A stretch of 64,000 bases of DNA from an uncultured Collinsella sp. (GCA_938023905.1 CALJCO010000011.1:1-64000); one strand, 5' to 3'; positions 25,847 through 35,397 are shown, counted from the first letter of the stretch. Notes: generated from the sequence alone by a model not told the origin. A program made the numbers and translations.

Positions 25847-26815
25847 CTAGTACTCGACAACACCCATATAGCGACGGAAATCGGGATCGTGATCAAACAC
25901 CTTGCCGCGTGCAGCACGCAGCTCGCAGTTCATGGCGTAGAACAGCACCGGGTCCAGATAGGCACGGACGCTCGCCGGCACGGCTTCCATACCGTACTCC
26001 TTGGCATCGAGCACCATCAGCGTATCGGTATGCGTCTTAAGGAACGCAAGGGCGCGCTCGTCCATGGCACGGCACTCGCTGGAGCCCATCTGCAGGAAGT
26101 AAAAAACGCCATCCTGAGTAGCCTCGAAGGGGCCGTGGAAGTACTCGGCAGAGTGGATGTAGCTGCAGTGCTGCCACTGCATCTCCATAAGAGAGCAGAT
26201 AGCGAAACCGTAGGTCTGGCTAAAGTTGGGACCGCTGCCCAGAATGTAGAAGAACTCGTGCTCCTGGCAAAGCTTGGCAAAACGATCGCCTAGCTCGGCA
26301 TTTACCTTCTCACGTGCCGGGGGAAGAATCTTATCCATCTCGGCGATACCGGCATACATATCGGCAAGATCGGCGTAGCCCTCCTGCTGATCGAGCAGCT
26401 CGGCCGCAAGCGACAGCGAAATGCCAGCGGGGACCTCGGCCTGCGGCACGCCCTCGCCCCACGGGTAGACCCACGTGGTCCACTTGCCGGAGTCAATCTT
26501 GGATCCAGCGTTGTCGGTCTGGGCGATCACCGTAGCGCCGGCAGCAAGGGCAATCTCACAGCCCTCGACGACCTCGGGGGTGTTGCCACTGTGGCTGCAA
26601 GCAATGACCAGGGATTTCTCACCCAAGCGGCGCGGGCGCATGATATCAAACTCGCGAGCCGTATAGATATACGAAGTGAAGGTGGTTGCCTCGCGCTGCA
26701 GAAGCTCATGAGCCGGGATCAAATCGATCATGGAGCCACCGCAAGCAATCCAGTAGACGCTGTCGAACTTGCCCTTCTCGGCAATTGCCTCTTTGATCAG
26801 ATCGTGTGCGTTCAT
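25847..26815 (-). CDS. SIS-domain deglycase, FrlB-like
   Basis: The protein of 322 residues has two SIS domains: WIACGGSMIDLIPAHE plus ACSHSGNTPEVVEG in the first, and YILGSGPNFSQTYGFAICSL plus HSAEYFHGPFEA in the second. The EYFHGPFE segment holds the Glu/His region used in catalysis by FrlB/FraB deglycases, which split 6-phosphofructosamines into glucose 6-phosphate and an amine. The start ATG at 26815 follows AAAGGA; the frame opens at 26848. It follows the FrlC-like gene after 62 bases. Confidence 0.87.
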   Translation of the reverse strand: MNAHDLIKEAIAEKGKFDSVYWIACGGSMIDLIPAHELLQREATTFTSYIYTAREFDIMRPRRLGEKSLVIACSHSGNTPEVVEGCEIALAAGATVIAQTDNAGSKIDSGKWTTWVYPWGEGVPQAEVPAGISLSLAAELLDQQEGYADLADMYAGIAEMDKILPPAREKVNAELGDRFAKLCQEHEFFYILGSGPNFSQTYGFAICSLMEMQWQHCSYIHSAEYFHGPFEATQDGVFYFLQMGSSECRAMDERALAFLKTHTDTLMVLDAKEYGMEAVPASVRAYLDPVLFYAMNCELRAARGKVFDHDPDFRRYMGVVEY

Positions 26816-26877
26816 ATCCAGTTCCTTTCTTGTTTGGTCCGCAATCAATGACGTTGGCTGCGTGGCCGATAGTTGGT

Positions 26878-27729
26878 TTAGTCAATCAGATATTTCTCGA
26901 ATGCGGCCATGTTCTTGGCATCTGCCGCCGCCGGGTCATCGTAGTAACGCCCGTCCGTGATTTCCTGGCCCAGCATGCCATCGAAACCATGGGCATTAAG
27001 CGTGGCGACGAAGGCGTCCATATCGTGCTTGCCATCGCCCCACACCAGATGGCCATACGGGTCACCGTCGATAAAGTGCATCTCGTGAATTGCCCCATCA
27101 CCAAAGGCGGCAAACCAGTCCTCGAGCGTCTCGCCCGCAACGCCCATCGCGGTTGTATCAACCATGGGCTGTAAGTACGGGCTCGCGACCTCGTCAATCA
27201 TGCGCTTCGCATCGGAAACCGTCGTTACAAGGTTGCTCTCCTCGGGACGCAGGCTTTCCATCGTAAGCACCAGACCGTGCTCGCCGGCATACTCCGCCAG
27301 AATGGACAAGTGCTCGCGGCTGCGCTTCCAGGCTTCCTCGCGGTCCTCGTCCCAGTCGCCCCAGCCCGAGTTGACGGACATACGGTCGCACCCAAGTACC
27401 TCGGCAAGCTCAATGCCGTGCTTAAAGTACGCCAGGCTGCGCTGTTCATGCAGCGGTTTGCGTGCGCAGTACTGCCAAGGATAGACAACATTCTCGGGGC
27501 ACAGAGTACGATACCTAAGCCCACGGCCTGCAGCCTTTTTCGCCAGGACCTCAGCCTCAAAGTAGCCCGTGTGGTCGAGCGTCACATGCGGCTCCGCACA
27601 CCACAGTTCAATGGACTCAAAGCCCAAACGCTGCTGCACATCAAGGAAATAATCGAGCGACCACATGATGTAGTGGATATTCATGCCCGCAATCTGTTCG
27701 CGGCGCAGCGTCGGTTTGGATTCAGACAT
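26878..27729 (-). CDS. Sugar phosphate isomerase/epimerase, FrlC-like
   Basis: The protein of 283 residues is a xylose-isomerase-like TIM barrel: ESIELWCAEPHV, MSVNSGWGDWDEDRE, LTMESLRPEESNLV, MVDTTAMGVAGE and EMHFIDGDPYGHLVWGDG. The Glu, Asp and His residues match the divalent metal site of FrlC, the epimerase that links psicoselysine to fructoselysine. It starts one base after the stop of the amidohydrolase gene (AAGGAGG inside that gene's end), so translation is coupled. Confidence 0.85.
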   Translation of the reverse strand: MSESKPTLRREQIAGMNIHYIMWSLDYFLDVQQRLGFESIELWCAEPHVTLDHTGYFEAEVLAKKAAGRGLRYRTLCPENVVYPWQYCARKPLHEQRSLAYFKHGIELAEVLGCDRMSVNSGWGDWDEDREEAWKRSREHLSILAEYAGEHGLVLTMESLRPEESNLVTTVSDAKRMIDEVASPYLQPMVDTTAMGVAGETLEDWFAAFGDGAIHEMHFIDGDPYGHLVWGDGKHDMDAFVATLNAHGFDGMLGQEITDGRYYDDPAAADAKNMAAFEKYLID

Positions 27730-27730
27730 C

Positions 27731-29314
27731 TTATGCCTCCTTATTTCGATCGAACACGATTTGTCCGTCCGACATCGTCATATCAACCGAAAGATCGCGT
27801 GCGTCGCGATAATCGAGGTCGAACACATCCCGATCGAGCACGCAGATATCGGCAAGCTTGCCGACCTCAAGCGTACCCAGTTCGTCTTCGCGCATCAGAT
27901 CGTACGCGCCCCCGGCAGTCCAAGCACGCAAGAGCTCGACAAGCGTCAGCGCGTTGGCCTCATTCACGGGCAGCCCATCGTCGAAGTATCCACCGCACGC
28001 GCTGTAGATTGACTCGCCCAGGCTCGGAATCAGCAGTGGCAAATCCGTACCACAGCACACCGTGCATCCGGAATCTTCCATGCCGCGGCGATTCCAGCTA
28101 TGCAAAAGTCGCGTCTCGCCAATTTGTCGACACATCATCGACAGGCAGTCCTCGCGCCTGTCCAGCGTCAAAATCTGCGGATAGACCTCGCAAATTCCAC
28201 CTAACTTGCCAAACTCGACAAGATCGGTCGGGTCAGAGTTCTCGAGATCGGTAATCGCATGGCGGCGAAGCATCCGTCCATGCTCGTCTCGAGGCAGCGA
28301 GGCATAGAGCGCCACGGTGCGGCGAACGGCGCCATCGCCCTGGCAATGCAAGGAATATCGGAAGCCGTCAGCATCAATTGCACGCAGCTCGTTCTCAATC
28401 AGATCCCACTCGGGCTCTTCGACAACCGTCTTGCCGGCAGCTCCCGCATCGGCCGTGTCCTCATAGGGGTCAATCATCTCGGCAAGCCCCGCCCATACGC
28501 CGCGATCGGTCATACGGTTGAAGCCAGAAAAACGAACGAACGGTCCCCGGAAGCGCTCTCGCGCCTCGCGGGCATATGCCAAATTTGCACCGGCACCCAC
28601 CGGCTGCGACATCATAGAGACGCGAACCGTCAGCTCACCAGATTCCTCACGGCGAGCCATTTCGTCGGCAAAGCCGTAGTAGTCATCAAACGCCATCTCC
28701 TTGATGGCGGTAACGCCGCGCTCGTTAAGCATGCTCATGTAGTCCGAATACCCGGCGCGCACCTCGGGTAGCGCGAGGAAATCGCTCATCATGCGCCAGA
28801 TCTTCTCGGCATAGCACGCCTGGGGTGTAAAGCCGTATCGCGCACTGGCGGCAGCATTGAGAACGCAGGTCTCCGCACCCGGTGTAAAGCAGACGACAGG
28901 GATATCGCCAAAACAATCGTCAAACACAGCTGCCGTATTTGCGTTCTCGGCATCCGATGCCAACGTTTCGGGCATGTTGTGGCCAAAAGCCGCCGCACAA
29001 TCCGGATGATCATCTTTCCATGCACGCAAGAGCGACACGGCCTCTTTGGCATCGGCGACGCCGGATAGATCAGACCCCAACGTCCGCAGCGCCCAGCCCG
29101 TATAGAAGGTATGCACATCGATCAGGCCAGGCATGACGGTGCGGTCGCCCAGGTCAACTACCTCGTCCGCTTGGGTCAAATACGAAGCTACCTCACACTT
29201 GGTGCCAACAGCCTCAATTCGATTGCCACGGACCGCTACGAAACCTTCAAACGGCAGGTCCCCCGTACCGGTAAAGACGCTCTTAGACGTCAGGACCGTC
29301 AAACGATCAGACAT
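27731..29314 (-). CDS. YtcJ-like amidohydrolase with incomplete metal motif
   Basis: The protein of 527 residues has the N-terminal composite domain (RLTVLTSKSVFTGTG, VDLGDRTVMPGLIDVHTF), a TIM barrel with LHCQGDGAVRRTVA and VCCGTDLPLL, and the C-terminal LGTLEVGKLADICVLDRD. This is the amidohydrolase-3 (YtcJ-like) family. The first motif is HTF instead of the family's HxH, so one metal ligand is missing. It probably hydrolyses an amide or cyclic amine of the imported compound (inference). Start ATG at 29314 behind GGTGG; it is next to the carrier gene. Confidence 0.83.
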   Translation of the reverse strand: MSDRLTVLTSKSVFTGTGDLPFEGFVAVRGNRIEAVGTKCEVASYLTQADEVVDLGDRTVMPGLIDVHTFYTGWALRTLGSDLSGVADAKEAVSLLRAWKDDHPDCAAAFGHNMPETLASDAENANTAAVFDDCFGDIPVVCFTPGAETCVLNAAASARYGFTPQACYAEKIWRMMSDFLALPEVRAGYSDYMSMLNERGVTAIKEMAFDDYYGFADEMARREESGELTVRVSMMSQPVGAGANLAYAREARERFRGPFVRFSGFNRMTDRGVWAGLAEMIDPYEDTADAGAAGKTVVEEPEWDLIENELRAIDADGFRYSLHCQGDGAVRRTVALYASLPRDEHGRMLRRHAITDLENSDPTDLVEFGKLGGICEVYPQILTLDRREDCLSMMCRQIGETRLLHSWNRRGMEDSGCTVCCGTDLPLLIPSLGESIYSACGGYFDDGLPVNEANALTLVELLRAWTAGGAYDLMREDELGTLEVGKLADICVLDRDVFDLDYRDARDLSVDMTMSDGQIVFDRNKEA

Positions 29315-29323
29315 CACAACCAC

Positions 29324-30787
29324 CTACATCGGAAGCATGCCAGAGATTGCCGTTACGATCAGGCCAAAGACGACCATGAAAATGAAGAACTTCCAAATGG
29401 TCTTCCACCATTGGCCAAACGAAATCTTAGCCACGGCAAGGCCGGCGACCGTCATGCCCGCCACGGGACTGATGGTGTTGATGGTCTGATTAGCAAACTG
29501 GAGCGCGGTAACGGCTGCCTCGGGATTGAGGCCCATAAGCTCGGTCAGGGGGCCCATAACAGGCATGGTGAGCGCCGCCAGGCCAGAACTCGAGGGAACC
29601 AGCAAAGAGAGCAGGCCAAGGACGATATACATAAACGTGGTGTAGACGGCGGCGGGTGCACCGGCGAGCGCAGTAGCGAGCGCCTGGAGGATGGTGTCGA
29701 TGATCATGCCGCCCTCGGCGATGACCAGAATACCGCGAGCGATACCAATAACGATGGCAGCGTACGCAAAGTCGGCGAGACCCTTAACGAACTCCTCAGC
29801 GATCGTCTGCTGGTCAAGACCGCCCAGGATACCGGCAAGCAAGCCCATGCCAAGGAACACGGCGGAAATCTCATTCATGTACCAGCCCTGGGTAACAAGA
29901 CCCCAGACGATAATGCCCATACCGCAAGCAAAATCGATAAGCACGAGCTTCTGACGGATAGTGAACTCTTCCTCAATGGAGGCATCGGTCACGGAAAACT
30001 CGATACGCTTGAGCTTATCGTCCTCATACGTAATGGACGACTCGGGGTTTTTCTTGACGCGCATGGCGTAGCGCATGGCCCATGCGATACCGACGGCAGT
30101 GAAGATGACCCAAGAAACGGCGCGCAGCCACAGTTGCGGATTGCCCTCGATGCCAATGATGCCTTGGGCGATCAAAACATTAAACGGGTCGATGGTCGAG
30201 GCACAATATCCCAGGTTAGGGCCAAGGAAGCAGATGATGAATGCCGTCATCGAGTCATAACCGATACCCATCATGATGGGAATGAAGATGGCATAGAACG
30301 GCAGGGCTTCCTCAGACATACCAAACGTAGTGCCGCAAATGGACAGCAACGTCATCGTGATGGGAATGATGAGGATGTCCTTGTTCTTAAGCTTTTTAAT
30401 CACACGGCTCATGCCGGCATTCAAAGCGTTGGTCTTGGTGATGATTGCGAACGACCCGCCAATCAATAAGACGAACGCAACGACGTCGGCAGCCTCCTGG
30501 ATGCCCTTAGTGGGCGCTTGCAGGACCGCGAAGATATCCTGCCCCAGATTGATGGTCTCGCCGGTCTCGGAATCGGTGTAGTTCTTATCGACCTGTTCAT
30601 AGGTTCCAGCAACGGCGACTTCACGCTCGCCCGCCGCTGTCGAAATCGTCTTGCGCTGATACTGACCAGAGGGAACGATCCAAGTCAAGACCGCAAAGAC
30701 AACGATCAGCAAGAACATGATCGTATAGACATGCGGTAATTTGAACTTAAAACGTCTGTTTGTCTTCTTCGCCTTCGTATCTGACAT
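29324..30787 (-). CDS. YfcC family membrane carrier
   Basis: The protein of 487 residues has about twelve membrane segments and the YfcC landmarks FKLPHVYTIMFLLIV, FVLLIGGSFAIITKTNALNAG, CGTTFGMSEEALPFYAIFIP and VPSSSGLAALTMPVMGPL. Members are related to arginine/ornithine and dicarboxylate carriers and transport amino acids or amine-containing compounds. In the frl-like context it is the obvious importer of the substrate, replacing FrlA. The start ATG at 30787 follows GGAGG. Direct repeats ACGTTCTATGACGTTCTATA upstream may be the GntR operator. Confidence 0.86.
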   Translation of the reverse strand: MSDTKAKKTNRRFKFKLPHVYTIMFLLIVVFAVLTWIVPSGQYQRKTISTAAGEREVAVAGTYEQVDKNYTDSETGETINLGQDIFAVLQAPTKGIQEAADVVAFVLLIGGSFAIITKTNALNAGMSRVIKKLKNKDILIIPITMTLLSICGTTFGMSEEALPFYAIFIPIMMGIGYDSMTAFIICFLGPNLGYCASTIDPFNVLIAQGIIGIEGNPQLWLRAVSWVIFTAVGIAWAMRYAMRVKKNPESSITYEDDKLKRIEFSVTDASIEEEFTIRQKLVLIDFACGMGIIVWGLVTQGWYMNEISAVFLGMGLLAGILGGLDQQTIAEEFVKGLADFAYAAIVIGIARGILVIAEGGMIIDTILQALATALAGAPAAVYTTFMYIVLGLLSLLVPSSSGLAALTMPVMGPLTELMGLNPEAAVTALQFANQTINTISPVAGMTVAGLAVAKISFGQWWKTIWKFFIFMVVFGLIVTAISGMLPM

Positions 30788-30847
30788 AGATACCTCCAAA
30801 GAACTCGAGACTGCATCGCATCTCGCTTCAACGTTTGCACAAGACAA

Positions 30848-30872
30848 ACGTTCTATGACGTTCTATAGGTTA
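30848..30872. promoter_or_regulatory. Candidate operator: direct repeat CGTTCTAT
   Basis: ACGTTCTATGACGTTCTATA contains two tandem copies of CGTTCTAT ten bases apart, in the 218-bp gap between the GntR gene and the carrier. A regulator site or promoter is plausible; no consensus proves it. Confidence 0.3.
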
Positions 30873-30960
30873 CCAGCAGCTTTTCTCGCCATCAAGATAA
30901 TTTCAAACTGATTGCCGCAACGCGGTTGAACGGTTGCGTTTGCGCCGTGAACGGTATGGA

Positions 30961-30990
30961 AACGCCCGGTGAGATGATCCACCGGGCGCT
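30961..30990 (-). terminator. Terminator of the GntR gene
   Basis: AACGCCCGGTG (30961-30971) pairs with CACCGGGCGCTT (30979-30990). On the minus strand TTTCC follows. It separates the regulator from the carrier gene, so the carrier needs its own promoter in 30788-30960. Confidence 0.6.
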
Positions 30991-31005
30991 TTCATACGCA
31001 ATGTC

Positions 31006-31749
31006 CTAGATGTCAAAAACGTAGCGAGACCCAACGATCCGCTGACGACCGATGATAAACGGCCGCCGCTGCTCGTCGAAAAAGAAGGCTTCCATATAAA
31101 ACAAGGGTTCGCCAACGGGAACTGCCAACAACCGAGCGACCTCGGGCGACGCACACGCGATCTCAAGCGTGCATGGGTCGGTAAACGCGGGCGTGCGGCC
31201 CGTCCGGTTGCGCACGAACTCAAAAATGGATTGGTTAGATAGAGGTGCCGTTGATAGATAGGCGTTGTCCTCGTAAACATATATGTTGTTCTCGAGCATG
31301 ACAGGGACGCCATCGGCAGTACGCACGCGCTCAACGCAGATCAAGTCAGTTCCAACGGGAACACCAAAGAACTGTGCTTCGGTGGAATCCGCCGGCAGCA
31401 TCTTTCTCGAAATGACACGCGCCCCCGGTTCCATTCCGTTAACGCGGCATGCGTCCGAAAAACTCTGGACGTCATCCTTCTGGCGAATCTTGCGCTTGAG
31501 CTTGGGGGCATTGACAAACGTGCCTTTCCCCTGTCGCTTCGTTAGATAACCCTGTTGGACGAGCTCCTCAATAGCGCGTCGCACGGTAACGCGGCCAACT
31601 TTATAGCTCTCAGCCAATTCGAATTCGTTGGGTATCCGCGCACCTGCCTTGTAGGCACCGGAGTTGATTTCGTTTTTGATGATATCGATAACCTGTTGGT
31701 ACAGCGGTATCGCTGCTTTACCGTCAGTTAGCCCTTCAGTCGGTGGCAT
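31006..31749 (-). CDS. GntR/HutC-family regulator with UTRA domain
   Basis: The protein of 247 residues has an N-terminal GntR winged helix (PLYQQVIDIIKNEINSG, IPNEFELAESYKVGRVTVRRAIEEL) and a C-terminal UTRA effector domain (PVMLENNIYVYEDNAYL, EPLFYMEAFFFDEQRRP). HutC-group regulators bind small sugar phosphates or amino acids. Being the first gene before the frl-like locus, it is probably the FrlR-type regulator of the 11-gene cluster. It starts at ATG 31749 behind GAGAGGG. Confidence 0.88.
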   Translation of the reverse strand: MPPTEGLTDGKAAIPLYQQVIDIIKNEINSGAYKAGARIPNEFELAESYKVGRVTVRRAIEELVQQGYLTKRQGKGTFVNAPKLKRKIRQKDDVQSFSDACRVNGMEPGARVISRKMLPADSTEAQFFGVPVGTDLICVERVRTADGVPVMLENNIYVYEDNAYLSTAPLSNQSIFEFVRNRTGRTPAFTDPCTLEIACASPEVARLLAVPVGEPLFYMEAFFFDEQRRPFIIGRQRIVGSRYVFDI

Positions 31750-31776
31750 ATACCCTCTCCAAGCACAATTAAGTCT

Positions 31777-31815
31777 AAAACGGGCTTAAGGGCATTCAAC
31801 AAGTCCTTAAGCCCG
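31777..31815 (-). terminator. Terminator of the HAD phosphatase gene
   Basis: CGGGCTTAAGG (31781-31791) pairs perfectly with CCTTAAGCCCG (31805-31815). On the minus strand TTTTAG follows. It lies between the HAD gene and the GntR gene. Confidence 0.8.
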
Positions 31816-31899
31816 CATTAGCTTAAAGTATGCTAGGTGTCGCACCAAAATGTCGGCTATTTACTCATCAGACCCGAAAAACGCGCAACTACCGCGCTC

Positions 31900-32559
31900 C
31901 TAAGAAAGCGTGAGCAGCTCCGGCAGCTGATCGATGATCTTGTCCGCGGCATCCTGGCTAAAGCCAAAGCGCTCCTCGCGCTTGGCAATGACCGTCAGGC
32001 CGGCACGCTTGCCGGCAGTGATGCCAGGCACCGAATCCTCAACGCAGCAGCAACGGACCGCAGGCAGCCCCAACAGGTCCAGCGCATGCAGGTAGATGTC
32101 GGGCTCGGGCTTGCTCTCCTTAAACTGCTCGCCGCTCACCACATACTCAAAGGCATCCGACAGCCCGCATGCATTGAGCACTTCCTCGATGCTATCCATG
32201 GGAGACGAGCTGGCAAGCGCCACGCGAACGCCGCGGCGCGGCAGCTCGCGAATCGTATCCACAGCGCCCGGGTTAATCAAAGCCTGGTAGTCACGCGGAC
32301 GCTTATGCGCCCACTCGTCCCAACGGGCCAATGCTTCCTCGCCAGTGAAGTGCCCTTTACCGGCGCGCTCAAACCAATCGACCAGCATATGCAGGAAGAA
32401 CTGATGTGAGGTACCAACCTGCCCGTTCAACTCCTCTTGGGTCAGATTCAACCCAAGCTCCTTGGCAAACGCGGCAGTCTCGCCCAGGTAGTAATACTCG
32501 GTATCGACAATGACGCCGTCCATGTCAAAGATAACGGCGTCGAACGGAAATGCGGACAC
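31900..32559 (-). CDS. HAD phosphatase, beta-phosphoglucomutase-like
   Basis: The protein of 219 residues has the HAD motifs FDMDGVIVDTEYYYLGE (nucleophile and acid Asp), VALASSSPMDSIEE and EDSVPGITAGKRAGL. The cap (EELNGQVGTSHQFFLHML) is of the helical PGMB type. It may act on a sugar phosphate. The start GTG at 32559 follows GGGAGG; the longer frame crosses the terminator of the upstream gene, so it is not used. Confidence 0.85.
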   Translation of the reverse strand: MSAFPFDAVIFDMDGVIVDTEYYYLGETAAFAKELGLNLTQEELNGQVGTSHQFFLHMLVDWFERAGKGHFTGEEALARWDEWAHKRPRDYQALINPGAVDTIRELPRRGVRVALASSSPMDSIEEVLNACGLSDAFEYVVSGEQFKESKPEPDIYLHALDLLGLPAVRCCCVEDSVPGITAGKRAGLTVIAKREERFGFSQDAADKIIDQLPELLTLS

Positions 32560-32574
32560 GGCACCCTCCCTAGC

Positions 32575-32600
32575 AAAAGGGCGCCCGCAAGCGGACGCCC
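32575..32600 (-). terminator. Terminator of the Cof-type HAD gene
   Basis: GGGCGCCCGC (32579-32588) pairs with GCGGACGCCC (32591-32600). On the minus strand TTTT follows. Confidence 0.75.
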
Positions 32601-32622
32601 GAACCATGCACTATCGGCGATT

Positions 32623-33465
32623 CTAACCCAGCAGTTGGTCAAGTGCTACCGCGATACCGTCTTCGTTGTTGTTGGCGGTCACCATCTGGGCCACGGCCTT
32701 GACTTCATCGACAGCGTTACCCATGGCGACGCCGGTACCAGCCCACTCGATCATGGGCTTGTCGTTCTGGCCGTCGCCAAACGAGACGACCTCGCTGGCA
32801 TCGATGCCGAGCTTGGGCAGGGCACCCTCGAGCGCGCGGGCCTTGTCGATACCGGGCGCCGTGTACTCAAAGTACCAGTCAGCCGTAAACATGCCCGAAA
32901 GCGTCTGCTTAAAGGGCGCATACATCTCCTCGTGATGCGCCTGCAGGTAGGTCGGATCGCCCGCCGTCAGCAGCTTGTCCACGGGATAAGCATCAGCGAC
33001 CTCATGCAGGCTCTCCACCTCGCGAATCTTAAGATCGCACGCGTCGCGCTCATACTTGACGATATTCTTCTGCGAGCCGTCAGGCAGCGTGATCATGCAA
33101 TGGTACGAGTCCTCGACGTGCAAATCGCGACCAAGCGAAATCATAGGGATCACGTCAAAATTACGCAGGTGATCAATCAGGCGATGCAATTCGTCGGCAG
33201 GCATAGCCTGATCGAACAGCACCTCGTCGGTCTGGGCATCGACCACATGCGCGCCATTAAAGGCAACTAGCAGACCGTCATGGTTTTGAAGGTCGAGCTC
33301 CTGCGCCAAGGCGTGCAGCCCCCATGCGGGACGGCCCGAAGCCAAGATGAGCTTAATGCCCGACTCCTGCGCCGCGAGCAGTTTCTCGCGCGTACGCGGG
33401 CTGATCACCTTCTGGTCGTTGGTGAGCGTACCGTCGATATCCATTGCGATGGCTTTGATTGCCAT
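32623..33465 (-). CDS. Cof-type HAD-IIB phosphatase
   Basis: The protein of 280 residues has motif I MDIDGTLTNDQ, motif II LILASGRP, a IIB cap and motif IV FGDGQNDKPMIEWAGTGVAMGNA. It belongs to the YidA/Cof group that dephosphorylates sugar phosphates. The long frame upstream (to 33651) has no ribosome binding site; GGGAGG before ATG at 33465 sets the start. It neighbours pgi but is separated from it by a 175-bp gap and a terminator. Confidence 0.88.
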   Translation of the reverse strand: MAIKAIAMDIDGTLTNDQKVISPRTREKLLAAQESGIKLILASGRPAWGLHALAQELDLQNHDGLLVAFNGAHVVDAQTDEVLFDQAMPADELHRLIDHLRNFDVIPMISLGRDLHVEDSYHCMITLPDGSQKNIVKYERDACDLKIREVESLHEVADAYPVDKLLTAGDPTYLQAHHEEMYAPFKQTLSGMFTADWYFEYTAPGIDKARALEGALPKLGIDASEVVSFGDGQNDKPMIEWAGTGVAMGNAVDEVKAVAQMVTANNNEDGIAVALDQLLG

Positions 33466-33639
33466 ATATGCCTCCCTGTCATTGAGCAACCTTGTCTGAG
33501 CCATCATACAGAACACCCACGGCGGCGCTGTTTGCAACGGAAAAAATGTCATATTGTCCCAAACATGAACGGCGTGCCTTCGACGATTGCGATGCCCGTC
33601 GAGGCGCCTCCCGATACATTCCATTCTATCCAGATAGCA

Positions 33640-33671
33640 AAGGGCCCGCATCCCAACGGATACGGGCCCTT
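33640..33671 (-). terminator. Terminator of pgi
   Basis: AAGGGCCCGCATCC (33640-33653) pairs with GGATACGGGCCCTT (33658-33671) with one mismatch. The minus strand continues TTTGC. It sits between pgi and the Cof-type HAD gene. Confidence 0.75.
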
Positions 33672-33702
33672 GTCGGCTATGCGTTAGTTTTCGCAGCGAA
33701 TC

Positions 33703-35397
33703 CTACTTACGGTGCGCGCGATAGAACTCGATGAGCGCCTGGGTCGAAGCGTCCTGCTCGGCCTTGGCGGCGTCGTCGTGGAAGGCAGGGGTGATCTGCT
33801 TGGCAAGCTGCTTGCCCAGCTCAACGCCCCACTGGTCGTAGGAGTCGATGCCCCAGACCGTACCCTCGACAAACGTGATGTGCTCGTACAGGGCGATGAG
33901 CTCGCCAAGCGCGAACGGGGTCAGCGTGTCGCCAAAGATCGAGGTCGTCGGACGGTTGCCCTCAAAGCAGCGAGCCGGGACGATCTGCTCGGGCGTGCCC
34001 TCGGCGCGCACCTCATCGGCCGTCTTGCCAAAGGCGAGCGCCTTGGTCTGGGCCAGGAAGTTGCCCAGGAACAGCTCGTGCACGTCCTGGCCGTTGTCGG
34101 TTGCAGGGTTGGCGGTGTTGGCGAAGGCGATGAAGTCGGCCGGAACCACCACGGTGCCCTGGTGCAGCAGCTGGTAGAAGGCATGCTGGCCGTTGGTGCC
34201 GGGCTCGCCCCAGAAGATTTCACCGGTGTCGGAGGTCACGGCGCTGCCGTCCCAGCGGACATGCTTGCCGTTGGACTCCATGGTGAGCTGCTGCAGGTAG
34301 GCCGGGAAACGGTGCAGATACTGGCAGTACGGAAGCACGGCGTGGCTCTTGGAACCGAAGAAGTTGACGTACCAGACGTTGAACAAACCCATCAGCGCGA
34401 CGGCATTGTTCTCGAGCGGCGTGTTGCAGAAGTACTCGTCGATGGCGTGGAAGCCCTCAAGGAACTGCTGGAAACGCTCGGGGCCGAGCACGACGATCAG
34501 CGACAGGCCCACGGCGGAGTCGACGGAGTAGCGGCCGCCGACCCAGTTCCAAAAACCAAAGGCGTTAGCCGGGTCGATACCGAAAGCCTCGACCTTCTCG
34601 AGTGCGGTGGAAACGGCGACGAAGTGCTTTGCCACAGCCTCGGCGTTCTGCTCATCGGAGCCATCGATGGCGCCCTGAGCCTTGAGCTGCTCGAGCATCC
34701 AGGTCTTGACCTCGCGGGCGTTGGTGAGGGTCTCGAGCGTGGTGAAGGTCTTGGAGACGATGATCACGAGCGTGGTCTCGGGATCCAAACCCTTGAGCTT
34801 CTCGGCCTGGTCGTTGGGGTCGATGTTGGAGATATAGCGGCAGTCGATACCGGCGTCGGCATAGGGGCGCAGAGCCTCGTAAGCCATGACCGGGCCCAGA
34901 TCGGAGCCGCCGATGCCGATGGACACCAGGTGCTCGATCTTCTTGCCGGTAACGCCCTTCCACTCACCGGAGCGCACGCGCTCGGCGAAAGCATACATGC
35001 GATCGAGGACCTCGTGCACGTCGGCGACGACGTCCTGGCCGTCAACGATGAGCTGGCCTTTCTCGCTCGCCGGACGGCGCAGCGCGGTGTGCAGGACGGC
35101 GCGGTCCTCGGTGGTGTTGATGTGCTCGCCGGAGAACATGGCGTCGCGGCGCTCCTCGAGCTTCACCTCGCGGGCAAGATCGCACAGCAGCTTGACGGTC
35201 TCGTCGGTCACCAGGTTCTTGGACAGATCGAAATGCAGGTCACCGGCGTCAAAGCTCAGCTTGTTCACGCGCTCGGCATCGGCGGCGAACCAGGCCTTGA
35301 GGTCGATACCTTCGGCCTCGAGCTTCTCCTGATGAGCCTCGAGCGCCTTCCAAGCGGCAGTCGACGTAGCATCGATAGGTGCGGCAACAGTTGCCAT
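33703..35397 (-). CDS. pgi: Glucose-6-phosphate isomerase
   Basis: The protein of 564 residues is the long form of phosphoglucose isomerase, converting glucose 6-phosphate and fructose 6-phosphate. Landmarks: [57 protein letters not shown] and [17 protein letters not shown]. The C-terminal QWGVELGKQ signature carries the catalytic Lys. The start is ATG at 35397 behind GAGGAGG. The gene is complete and single; its product would take glucose 6-phosphate from the frl-like pathway into glycolysis. Confidence 0.96.
   Translation of the reverse strand: MATVAAPIDATSTAAWKALEAHQEKLEAEGIDLKAWFAADAERVNKLSFDAGDLHFDLSKNLVTDETVKLLCDLAREVKLEERRDAMFSGEHINTTEDRAVLHTALRRPASEKGQLIVDGQDVVADVHEVLDRMYAFAERVRSGEWKGVTGKKIEHLVSIGIGGSDLGPVMAYEALRPYADAGIDCRYISNIDPNDQAEKLKGLDPETTLVIIVSKTFTTLETLTNAREVKTWMLEQLKAQGAIDGSDEQNAEAVAKHFVAVSTALEKVEAFGIDPANAFGFWNWVGGRYSVDSAVGLSLIVVLGPERFQQFLEGFHAIDEYFCNTPLENNAVALMGLFNVWYVNFFGSKSHAVLPYCQYLHRFPAYLQQLTMESNGKHVRWDGSAVTSDTGEIFWGEPGTNGQHAFYQLLHQGTVVVPADFIAFANTANPATDNGQDVHELFLGNFLAQTKALAFGKTADEVRAEGTPEQIVPARCFEGNRPTTSIFGDTLTPFALGELIALYEHITFVEGTVWGIDSYDQWGVELGKQLAKQITPAFHDDAAKAEQDASTQALIEFYRAHRK

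Noticed and set aside
29111..30469. Plus-strand open frame of 452 codons over the amidohydrolase and YfcC genes
   Set aside because: Basic and His/Asp-rich composition with no family match; opposite to well-supported minus-strand genes.
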